Below are positions 1 through 7,742 of a stretch of DNA of 64,000 nucleotides, piece by piece; the stretch's first letter is position 1; each line of letters begins with the position of its first letter. A program made the position numbers and the translations under genes. The DNA is from Pirellulaceae bacterium. Its GTDB lineage: Bacteria; Planctomycetota; Planctomycetia; Pirellulales; Pirellulaceae. Under the pieces are notes generated by a model, which worked only from the letters and a program-made list of their open reading frames with translations, was not told where the DNA came from and searched no databases. The DNA lies in contig JAHBXS010000003.1 in assembly GCA_019636375.1 (NCBI GenBank), forward strand, positions 310,001-374,000, written 5' to 3'.

Positions 1-1201
1 CTTCGATGGAACGCAAGATGTCGAGAAGAATCTGATCGGAAGTTTGCCCTTCAACTTCGGCTTCGGCCGTCAACATCACCCGATGCCTAAGTGCGGGCAA
101 TGCAATTTGTACAACATCATCGGGCACGGCATAGTCACGACCGCGAAACGCGGCCAGGGTCCGGGCACCTTGCATCAGGCTGATCCCGGCTCGCGGCGAG
201 GCTCCCATGTGCAGCAATGGAACCTCGCGAGTCTTGCGAACCAAACGGTTGATGTAGGAGACGAGTTTGGGGTCGATCATCACATTGCTGTTTTCTTGGA
301 TGATGCGATTGATTTCATCGGCACTTGTGATCGTCTGGAGGTCTTCCAACAGCCGACGATCGAGGTCTCGTTGGGAGCTATGCAGTTGCAGGATTTGCGC
401 TTCTTGCTCCTCGCTAGGGTAGTTCGCTACGATCTTGAACATGAAGCGGTCAAGTTGGGCTTCAGGCAAGTTGTAAGTTCCCTCCGATTCCACGGGGTTC
501 TGGGTGGCCAAGACCATAAACGGGGCCTCGATTTCGTGGGTCACGCCGTCGACGGTCACGTGTTTTTCTTGCATGATTTCTAGAAGAGCCGCGTGAGTCT
601 TCGCAGGAGCGCGATTGATTTCGTCCGCCAAGAGTAACTGCGTAAAGACCGGGCCAGGTCGAAACTCAAATTCTTGCGTTTTCATGCTGAACAGTGGAGC
701 CCCAGTCACGTCAGATGGCATCAAGTCGGCAGTGAATTGAATCCTCCCGAATTTGATCCCGAGTACCTTGCCAAGGGTTCGCACAAAAAGGGTTTTGCCG
801 AGTCCCGGAACGCTTTCGATCAGAACGTGACCGCCGGAAAACAGTGCCACCAGCGCTCCGAGAACAAGCTCGTCTTGTCCAACGAACACCTTGGAGACTT
901 CTTCCGAAATCCGCTCGAACAATTTTCTGGTTGGCGTTTCACGACCCGAATCATGTTTGGCCTGCGCGACACTCGAAAGCCCGCTGGCCGCCAGACCCGC
1001 GGCTCGCGTTTGCATCGACGTGTCAACAGGAGCCATCAATGGATCGATTTCGACGATCGGGGGAGCCATGACCGGAATGACGAATTGATGGGAACATTTG
1101 GGGCATTTGACTTGTTTGCCCACCGCAGCAATCGGGACTTGGAGTTGGGCACTACAGGACGGGCACTGTATCACGCGAAGTTCAGCAGTTTGGTCATTCA
1201 T
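1..1201 (-). CDS. MoxR-family AAA+ ATPase with N-terminal zinc ribbon (C-terminus outside window)
   Basis: Read by reverse translation from an ATG at 1201; the frame stays open to base 1, so about 400 residues are visible and the C-terminus lies off the left edge. Residues 1-45 hold a zinc ribbon (C13, C16, C33, C36, of CPxC...CPxC type). A low-complexity linker follows, then the AAA+ core: a Walker A variant ESVPGLGKT near 129-137 and Walker B/ADEINRAP near 192-199. A sensor-like ATQNP motif and a GASPRAG stretch, both typical of MoxR, come after. MoxR ATPases act as chaperones for membrane or metal-binding complexes, usually next to DUF58 and VWA proteins. The genes upstream on the same strand (DUF4350, DUF4129, SpoIIM, RDD) are the classic partners. 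A DUF58 gene would be expected beyond base 1. The fused zinc ribbon is an addition to the usual MoxR. Confidence 0.9.
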   Translation of the reverse strand, partial: MNDQTAELRVIQCPSCSAQLQVPIAAVGKQVKCPKCSHQFVIPVMAPPIVEIDPLMAPVDTSMQTRAAGLAASGLSSVAQAKHDSGRETPTRKLFERISEEVSKVFVGQDELVLGALVALFSGGHVLIESVPGLGKTLFVRTLGKVLGIKFGRIQFTADLMPSDVTGAPLFSMKTQEFEFRPGPVFTQLLLADEINRAPAKTHAALLEIMQEKHVTVDGVTHEIEAPFMVLATQNPVESEGTYNLPEAQLDRFMFKIVANYPSEEQEAQILQLHSSQRDLDRRLLEDLQTITSADEINRIIQENSNVMIDPKLVSYINRLVRKTREVPLLHMGASPRAGISLMQGARTLAAFRGRDYAVPDDVVQIALPALRHRVMLTAEAEVEGQTSDQILLDILRSIE

Positions 1202-1261
1202 TGGAGTTTCAATATGAAGTTTAAGTTTGGGGTAATTGGTCGTTTAAGTTTGTATCGCTAG

Positions 1262-1355
1262 CCCAAAAGGGGTCAGACCCTTTGGAGGCTAAGCGAAATT
1301 TAACGTTGTTTTACTGCCTAGCCGGAGAGGGTCTGACCCCTTTTGGGATAGGCTC
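1262..1355. repeat. Palindromic MITE/REP-like repeat, copy 1
   Basis: This is an imperfect palindrome of about 95 bp. Its right arm (1329-1355) is complementary to its left arm (from 1262), and both carry the core GGGTCTGACCC or its complement. The interior is almost the exact reverse complement of the interior of the copy near 23306, so the two copies are inserted in opposite orientations. It lies between the MoxR gene and the DUF4350 gene and abuts the DUF4350 stop codon at 1356. Confidence 0.85.
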
Positions 1356-2453
1356 TTAGTCCGAACGGATTGTCTTTTGGTATTGGGCCAAGGCGTCGCG
1401 GGCTTCGGAAACCTGCGAGCTATTTCCAATGAGCCGACCGATTGATTCGGTGTGCTCGCTAAAACGAGTCGTTGCTGGAGTGACACTTCGCCGAGGTCTC
1501 CCGAAAATCGGAAAGAAAACAAAACAGGCCAAGATACCGAGCACAATGAAGTGGGGGACAATATAATTGAGCGGAGGTTCTTGAATCCAAGTCCACATGT
1601 TGGGCTTCGTGTCGCTATTGGTAATTCGTGGTTCGCTTTCGCCACTTTCCAAAAATACGATCTGAGAATACCCAAAATGCTCATCGGCCAAGAGTTGAGC
1701 GAATTCTTCATTTCCGAATTGGCTGAGAGGAAAATTCAATAACCCAGAGCCATTATTCACCACGATGACACGGGAATAATTTGGTCGCTTTAGTTGAAAC
1801 ACGTAGGGCTGCCCGTTGACCTCCAGCAATGTCGTGATCTGAATGTTCTCAACAGGATCTGGAGGCACTAGTCGCAGGCTTCCTAGTTGCAGAGTAAGGT
1901 ATTCTGGGAGCAAGTCTTCTGCCCAGGGACCATCAATGGACTCTATCTCATCTTCCATGCCATCTTCAAATTTAAACCAACGATCATTCACTTGCCAGCG
2001 TTTACGATAACGCCTCGAAAGATGCTCGCTGCGGGCGAGTGCCCATTGCCGCCGAGCGTTGGCTTGATCGTCTCCCGTTACTGATTGGGCAATTTGACGC
2101 CAATAGTCTGACACTCCATCGTAATCGCGTCCGATGTAGATAAACGTTCGAAACGACTCCTTGTCGAGCCATTCTTCCACGCGATCGATCAATCGATCCG
2201 ATGGCTGTTCGAACGAATCGGGAACCCAAACGATCGTCTGGTACCGCTCGATCTTTTTGCTAAGCGTAGAGCGAGTGACAACTTGGCCGCTAAAACTTTC
2301 GAACAAGGACGCGAGGGACCGAGTGCCGCTCACGCTTTTTTCATACTTGTACTGGCTGCGTTTACCGTAACCCGTTTCAAGTTGGCCTAGCAAGATTTCG
2401 GCGCCTAACGAGAGAACGACAGTAACCGCGATCATTATTCGGAGGACAATCAT
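1356..2453 (-). CDS. DUF4350-type membrane-anchored protein
   Basis: 365 aa. An N-terminal hydrophobic segment (about residues 5-23, signal anchor) is followed by a soluble domain with the pattern YEKSVSGTRSLASLF...VVTR, resembling the DUF4350 fold found next to MoxR genes. A transmembrane helix lies near the C-terminus (about 300-318), followed by a short basic tail. The ATG at 2453 overlaps the stop of the upstream DUF4129 gene by 4 bp, so translational coupling is likely. The biochemical role is not known. By context it belongs to the MoxR membrane complex. Family assignment rests on the sequence pattern and context only. Confidence 0.75.
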   Translation of the reverse strand: MIVLRIMIAVTVVLSLGAEILLGQLETGYGKRSQYKYEKSVSGTRSLASLFESFSGQVVTRSTLSKKIERYQTIVWVPDSFEQPSDRLIDRVEEWLDKESFRTFIYIGRDYDGVSDYWRQIAQSVTGDDQANARRQWALARSEHLSRRYRKRWQVNDRWFKFEDGMEDEIESIDGPWAEDLLPEYLTLQLGSLRLVPPDPVENIQITTLLEVNGQPYVFQLKRPNYSRVIVVNNGSGLLNFPLSQFGNEEFAQLLADEHFGYSQIVFLESGESEPRITNSDTKPNMWTWIQEPPLNYIVPHFIVLGILACFVFFPIFGRPRRSVTPATTRFSEHTESIGRLIGNSSQVSEARDALAQYQKTIRSD

Positions 2454-3202
2454 GTCTGGGCTCCTTGTCCAGCAGCTTGGCGAACACCCTGCTCAAACTG
2501 AGGCAAGGCATTCCAAAACGACTCGAACTTCCCAGCAGGAATATCCTTGTCCCCGAAAAAAACGGCTTCGAACGGCTCAATCAAATCGCGTAGATATGAT
2601 TCGGCTTGCCGAACTCGTTGGGCTTCTTTCAAATATTGGCGATTGGTCTTGCCGCGTCGCAGCGTTACAACCTGTTGTTGATCCAAAAAGATCAGGGCGT
2701 GAGAAAACAAATAAATCATTGCCTTCCGAAAATCTCCGCTGCGAAACGACTGTTCTGCCAAGCTGCGACAATCTCCCGTCGTGTTTTCGAGTTGAAATGG
2801 CAGAGCACGAATCCGCTCGCGATGCGATTCTTCGTTCCAAGCCTCGGCAGTACTCACCGAACCGATGGATGTTTTTTTGGCGACCAGATAAATCACGACG
2901 GCAACGATCAGCAATAGAATCAACAGGAAAATTCCAGACATCCAATAGCTTATCGAACCCGGCAACCAATTGCGGGGCGTAAAATTCCAACCGCTGGTAC
3001 TTCTGGCTTCGCGCACTTGCCGACGTGTGCTGGAGCCTTCGTAGTCACTGGTTTTCGGAGCGATATAAACGGGATTCCCTTCGCGATCCAGCCAAGGATA
3101 GTCGGTAGTTTGTCCCAACGCCGTCGAGCTATTGGAGACCAGCCACATGCACCCAACAGAGAACCACAAGACATGCGTGACGATTCGCTGAAATTGGCTC
3201 AT
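2450..3202 (-). CDS. DUF4129 domain-containing membrane protein
   Basis: 250 aa. It begins with a signal-like segment (about 8-30), a short extracytoplasmic stretch, and a strong transmembrane helix at about 90-112. The cytoplasmic C-terminal domain contains SFRSGDFRKAMIYLFSHALI and RRGKTNRQYLKEA, the recognisable part of DUF4129. Such proteins accompany MoxR and transglutaminase-like genes in planctomycetes. It overlaps both neighbours by 4 bp (ATGA), which fits one polycistronic unit. The function is unknown. Confidence 0.75.
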   Translation of the reverse strand: MSQFQRIVTHVLWFSVGCMWLVSNSSTALGQTTDYPWLDREGNPVYIAPKTSDYEGSSTRRQVREARSTSGWNFTPRNWLPGSISYWMSGIFLLILLLIVAVVIYLVAKKTSIGSVSTAEAWNEESHRERIRALPFQLENTTGDCRSLAEQSFRSGDFRKAMIYLFSHALIFLDQQQVVTLRRGKTNRQYLKEAQRVRQAESYLRDLIEPFEAVFFGDKDIPAGKFESFWNALPQFEQGVRQAAGQGAQT

Positions 3203-4074
3203 CTTCCTGAGGCCTCCGCAAGTTGCATTGCCGCCGCACGGACTTTAAGCTCAACCTCCCAACCTTCCTGACGAATCCTCGAATCCATGTAGAACAAAAA
3301 TCTGACAACAGTCCAGAATCCAGCCACTAACCACAGAGCCATCTGCCACAGTACCCCTGAGTGCATCCACTCTATCTCAAACGGAAAGCCGCACATCTCC
3401 GCAGAAAAACTGAGGCCGCCGTAGATGGCGAACAAAAGCGGAATCGAAAAAATTGCCCCCATCCATTGCAGATTCAGACCGTCTCCAAAAGCCCCTTGGT
3501 GCATGGAACGACTGCGTTTCGCGTAAGTGATCGAGGAAGTTGGTGTTGTCCGAAAGGGAGTCATCTCCAATACCAAAATTTCAGTCGCAAACGGTCGCCC
3601 GCAGCGAACTAACATGCTAACTATCAAGATCGCAATGGCAAAACCGATGAATGCTCCAGACGCTTCGATTTCCGACACCAAGGCCGCTCCAATCAGCAAC
3701 AACCACGCTGGGAAGATCAGCCGTAGGATTCCATGCAAATAAGCGAGCCCACCTGCTCGCCCCAGTACACTGCGAACCACAACACGCCAATCGGGTCGGC
3801 CCACAAACGTCGCTTGGCCCAAATAGCTGGTCACAAACAAAGTCCCAATTTGGACTTGAGAGTACACCAGCAACATATTGAACAAACCATTTTGCCGGAA
3901 ATCATAAGTGAACGATCGCGAGACGTAAAAATTGATGACCGCAAAGGGGAGGGCTCCCAACGCCAGAAAACCGATCAACGACCAGAAGTGACGACTGATC
4001 ACATGCCACGCCAAGTCAAGCGTCTCTAACGTCGCCCGCTCTCGGATCGAAATGAAACTTTGGTCCAGTCTCAT
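3199..4074 (-). CDS. Multi-pass membrane protein of the MoxR cluster, family not recognised
   Basis: 291 aa with several hydrophobic segments: roughly residues 28-50, 105-125, 130-150, 205-225 and 245-265. No catalytic motif was seen. It lies between the DUF4129 and SpoIIM-like genes with 4-bp overlaps on both sides. A helical integral membrane subunit of the same complex is the simplest reading. I could not match it to a named family from sequence alone. Confidence 0.7.
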   Translation of the reverse strand: MRLDQSFISIRERATLETLDLAWHVISRHFWSLIGFLALGALPFAVINFYVSRSFTYDFRQNGLFNMLLVYSQVQIGTLFVTSYLGQATFVGRPDWRVVVRSVLGRAGGLAYLHGILRLIFPAWLLLIGAALVSEIEASGAFIGFAIAILIVSMLVRCGRPFATEILVLEMTPFRTTPTSSITYAKRSRSMHQGAFGDGLNLQWMGAIFSIPLLFAIYGGLSFSAEMCGFPFEIEWMHSGVLWQMALWLVAGFWTVVRFLFYMDSRIRQEGWEVELKVRAAAMQLAEASGR

Positions 4075-5051
4075 TTTTGCCTCCAGGGGTAGCCCAAGAC
4101 GACAAAATAAAACATCAGGAAGCCCGACGAGAAAATCGCCACCATCCCCTTAACCTCCCAGACCAAAACCGATTCGGGAGCCGGAGAAATAAATCCCTCA
4201 ATAAATGCCGCAATAAAAAAGAACAAAACGGCACACAACGCAATCGGAATGCAACGACGAGCGTTCGTCTGCAACGAATCGAGTCTGCGGACGTTGTCGG
4301 TGTGCAGCCAACTTATCCCAATCCGCAGCCCTGCACCGGCAGACAAAATAATCGCCGTCAATTCGAACGGCCCATGTGCGGTGACGAAGTTTCGAAAATT
4401 TTCCCCCGCGATACCGGCATCGGGATGGAACATGTGGCCAAACGCAGCCCCAAGTTGCAACGCGTTGTACGCAAGGTAAACGAGTCCGGGAAGAATCGGC
4501 AACATGCTAACGAACACCTTCAAACCGATCCCCGCGTTGTTGAAAACATAAAACCCCGCCATGAACATATTTTCGAACCAGCTACGACCCGAGAACGAGG
4601 CAAACGTCGTTTCCATTTGCTCAACCTGCTCGGCACCGACGATGTTGTTGGTAAACTCGGGCCAAGAATTCCGTTCGTAGGCGAGATAAGCGGCGATGGC
4701 AAAAAGTCCCCAGAAGATGATTCCAGCGACATGAACACAAGGGTCAGCGAAAATTCGACGTGGCGTTTCAACAAACGCAATTTTATAGAGAGCAGCCCAA
4801 CTAAACCCTTGTCCGCGATAAAGTTGATTGTGGGCCCGCGCCACCAAAGAATGTAAATATTCGACCGTGGCCGGTGGCAACTGGTACGCAGATGCCAGCG
4901 CGAGGTCCGCACATGCATTGCGATAAAGGCTGGAAAACTCCATCACATACTGCAGGTTCTCGCGGTTTTTATTCTTGAGCACATCTCCACACATCGACTC
5001 AAGCTTTGCCCAATCGGCCTCACGCCGTTTGATGATTTCAGCAGCCTTCAC
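4071..5051 (-). CDS. Stage II sporulation protein M (SpoIIM / DUF95) family membrane protein
   Basis: 326 aa. A helical N-terminal region (about 1-90) precedes a multi-spanning domain. The GHMFHPDAGIAGENFRNFVTAHGPFELTAI stretch (about residues 215-245) is characteristic of SpoIIM/DUF95 proteins. Despite the name, the family is widespread in non-sporulating bacteria, where it sits in MoxR clusters and its role is not established. 4-bp overlaps join it to the genes on both sides. Confidence 0.85.
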   Translation of the reverse strand: MKAAEIIKRREADWAKLESMCGDVLKNKNRENLQYVMEFSSLYRNACADLALASAYQLPPATVEYLHSLVARAHNQLYRGQGFSWAALYKIAFVETPRRIFADPCVHVAGIIFWGLFAIAAYLAYERNSWPEFTNNIVGAEQVEQMETTFASFSGRSWFENMFMAGFYVFNNAGIGLKVFVSMLPILPGLVYLAYNALQLGAAFGHMFHPDAGIAGENFRNFVTAHGPFELTAIILSAGAGLRIGISWLHTDNVRRLDSLQTNARRCIPIALCAVLFFFIAAFIEGFISPAPESVLVWEVKGMVAIFSSGFLMFYFVVLGYPWRQK

Positions 5052-6043
5052 AAAACACCTCCCGATGAAGGGATTTGCCCAACCATCATATTCGGAAGCG
5101 TGGAATGGAATGCCGGAGTCGCTGCCTCTTGATTGTTTTCAGTGAGATCGTGGAAGGTACGGTAGTACAGCGAACACAATAACAAGTCTGGATTGGTATC
5201 CGGCAACATACCGAAAATTTCGATCAATTGACTGGAAAGATGTTTGGCGATTTCATCGCTTCGGGCCGGCCCTAACTGCAACCGACGCTCAACATAAGAC
5301 GCTAAAGTCCGAGCCAACTGCCGATCTACCACAAAGCTTGGAGGAATCAATTCAGCCAGTTGAAAAACTCGAGGGTCGTCGAAGCGAACCGGCTTGGATG
5401 CGTATTTACTTTCCTCTCGGACCACAATCGTTCCCGCCAATAAATCTCCCAAACGACGGTAATCGCGGGTACAACACATGGCGATCAAGCCAAACAAGGC
5501 AGTCGGAATGGGGAAATAAGACGTGTCGTCTGAAAATCCGACGCCAGATTCGATTGGCAACATGTAGATTGGTGCCGTGTCTATTGCTCGAAAGAAGTTG
5601 CGAATCAATGCTTGGCTTGCCGTGATCGAACTACCACTCGAGTCCAACACCCGCTGGCGACAGATCATTTTCCCCCACGTCCGGCCGTGATACAGGGTTT
5701 CCATGATTGCGCCATAGAACCAGTAGACCAAAAATGCCCCCACGAGGCCCAGAAAAAAATAGGCGCCTGCGATGAACTCACTGAGCGGTCCCGTGGCAAA
5801 CAAAAACATGCCGCCAAAAATTAAAATTAATAAAAATAGAATCCAATACAGACACTGAACGATTACGAAATCCAACAAAAAGGAAAGTAAGCGTTGGGAC
5901 GGTCCGGCGACTCGATAGTCGAACGAAATATTCTCCGGGGTCTCGACGGCCAAGGCATTGTCCACCGGCTTGCGAAGTGCCTGCAAATGCTCCGCGCTTT
6001 CGACAATAGGTTTGGCGGCGAAATCCGGGGAACGAGCAATCAT
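5048..6043 (-). CDS. RDD-family membrane protein
   Basis: 331 aa. The RDD domain starts near residue 48 (RLLSFLLDFVIVQ, the Arg and Asp of the domain signature). Two hydrophobic hairpins and the conserved GRTWGKMICRQRV and LIRNFFRAID segments follow. The C-terminal third is a soluble extension without a recognised motif. The protein is the first gene of the ATGA-coupled MoxR cluster and probably begins the transcript. RDD proteins are proposed transporters or membrane-complex subunits, but nothing here shows a substrate. Confidence 0.85.
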   Translation of the reverse strand: MIARSPDFAAKPIVESAEHLQALRKPVDNALAVETPENISFDYRVAGPSQRLLSFLLDFVIVQCLYWILFLLILIFGGMFLFATGPLSEFIAGAYFFLGLVGAFLVYWFYGAIMETLYHGRTWGKMICRQRVLDSSGSSITASQALIRNFFRAIDTAPIYMLPIESGVGFSDDTSYFPIPTALFGLIAMCCTRDYRRLGDLLAGTIVVREESKYASKPVRFDDPRVFQLAELIPPSFVVDRQLARTLASYVERRLQLGPARSDEIAKHLSSQLIEIFGMLPDTNPDLLLCSLYYRTFHDLTENNQEAATPAFHSTLPNMMVGQIPSSGGVL

Positions 6044-6092
6044 CAGGGGCCGAGCGAGATCATTTAGAAATAGAGGTCAGGGGCGATTCAAC

Positions 6093-7592
6093 CTATTGCA
6101 ATTTTGACCAATCGCGACGCTGGCGCGAACTAGGGATATTGAGTTTTTCTCGGTATTTTGTGACCGTTCGGCGGGCAACCGTAAATCCCCGAGCTTTGAG
6201 CAGTTTGACCAATTCGTCATCGCTGAGAGGTTTCGTCTTGTCTTCGTTTCCAATCAGCCCCTGAAGCTCCTTGCGAATTTGGTTCCAGGTCACATCCTCA
6301 CCGTCGTCATTGGTCGTTCCACTGACGAAGAAATCGCGAAGGGACAAGATTCCACGCGGGGTTTCGATGTATTTGTTGTTCACAGCGCGGCTAATCGTGG
6401 TGATATGCACACCAATCTTGTCGGCGATTTGCTGCATGAGCAAGGGTTCCAAGAAGTCGCTGTTGCGAGTGAGATACTTTTTTTGATAGTTCACAATTTC
6501 ATGAGCTACCTTTAAGATCGTGTTGCGGCGTTGTTCGATTGCCTCAACAAGCCATTGAGCGGCCAAGATTTTGCGTTTGATGAACTCCCGTTCTTCTTTG
6601 GTTGCCTGCTTGTTGGCCAAGCGTTGCCGGTAATATTTGCTGATGTACAAATTTCGTCCAGGACCTTCTTCCATTTTGACATGGAAGTTGCCTTCGTCAT
6701 CAACTTCAATCCACAGATCGGGCACAATGGTCTGGGCGTTGGATTCGCCGAATTTTCTGGCGGGGCGAGGGTCGAGTTTTCGAAGTTCACCCCATGCCTC
6801 CTGGATTTCATCCAGCGTGTATCCGGTGGCCTTTTGAATGTGAGGAATGCGGTTGTCGCGCAAGTCTTCGAGGTGATGCAGAATCAGCGTACGGACTTTG
6901 TCATAGTGCGGGATGTCAGCCGTAAGTTGCAGCATCAAGCATTCCTGCAAATCGCGCGCGGCGATTCCTGGTGGGTCAAGCCGCTGCTGGATTGTCGCGA
7001 GGGCTTCCTCCGCGAGGTCTAGCGCCGATTCTGGAGCATCGGCGGGCAACAAATCACGGAGGGGAGTTCGTAAGTAACCGCCGTCTTCTTCATGCAAGGC
7101 CGAGATAATTCGCTCGCACATCTGCCGCAGTTCGACGCTGATGTCCAGTTCACTCAATTGCGACCGCAAATGATCTTGCAGCGACTCCGCACGCTCGGCA
7201 ACGTTGGCCATCAAGTCGCTGTGGCGGTCCATGCTGTCTTGAATGCGATTGGCGGACGGTCGAGTTTGGTCATCGAAGACTTGAGGGTTTTCTTGGTCCA
7301 AATTCAAAAGCCGCTCGAAGTCGTCGGCATGATGATGAGACTCATCGATTACAAGTTCCTTCTGCTCGACATCCTGAGAGGCTTTGTCGTTAGTGGGCGG
7401 TTCAGGCGTCTCACGCGGCAAGTTAGGATCGACTTCACGCAATTCGAGGACCGGATTTTCGATCAACTCTTGCTCAATGCGTTCTTGTAATTCGACCAGC
7501 GGCATTTGCAGAAGTTCCATTGACTGGATCATCCGCGGCGCCAAGGTTTGCATTTGTTTTTGCTGCAAATGCTGGCCGAAGGTCAATCTCAT
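6093..7592 (-). CDS. rpoN: RNA polymerase sigma-54 factor RpoN
   Basis: 499 aa, usual for RpoN. The Gln/Leu-rich region I at the N-terminus (QHLQQKQMQTLAPRMIQSM, then ENPVLE) interacts with enhancer-binding activators. An acidic region II with DDFERLLN follows. The core-binding domain comes next, and the C-terminus carries the RpoN box ARRTVTKYRE at about 473-482, which reads the -24 promoter element. All diagnostic parts are present. It directs core polymerase to -24/-12 promoters that need AAA+ activators. The gene stands alone: 49 bp separate its stop from the start of the RDD gene, and about 150 bp separate it from glgX. Confidence 0.97.
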   Translation of the reverse strand: MRLTFGQHLQQKQMQTLAPRMIQSMELLQMPLVELQERIEQELIENPVLELREVDPNLPRETPEPPTNDKASQDVEQKELVIDESHHHADDFERLLNLDQENPQVFDDQTRPSANRIQDSMDRHSDLMANVAERAESLQDHLRSQLSELDISVELRQMCERIISALHEEDGGYLRTPLRDLLPADAPESALDLAEEALATIQQRLDPPGIAARDLQECLMLQLTADIPHYDKVRTLILHHLEDLRDNRIPHIQKATGYTLDEIQEAWGELRKLDPRPARKFGESNAQTIVPDLWIEVDDEGNFHVKMEEGPGRNLYISKYYRQRLANKQATKEEREFIKRKILAAQWLVEAIEQRRNTILKVAHEIVNYQKKYLTRNSDFLEPLLMQQIADKIGVHITTISRAVNNKYIETPRGILSLRDFFVSGTTNDDGEDVTWNQIRKELQGLIGNEDKTKPLSDDELVKLLKARGFTVARRTVTKYREKLNIPSSRQRRDWSKLQ

Positions 7593-7742
7593 GTTAGTAA
7601 CTTTACAAAATGTGCCGCAAAATTCCTACGCAACGATCCCAAGGGTCGCAGGCTCGCTGGATCCCCAACGAAATTTACTCGCCTCCCCAACCCGGGAAGT
7701 CGCCAGTCGTTCATTATACGTTATTCACGACCGTTCGGGCAA

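Noticed and set aside
44..1261. Plus-strand open frames over the MoxR region (44-583, 674-1261)
   Set aside because: They run antisense to a well-supported MoxR ATPase with Walker motifs and a zinc ribbon on the minus strand. Their translations show no domain.
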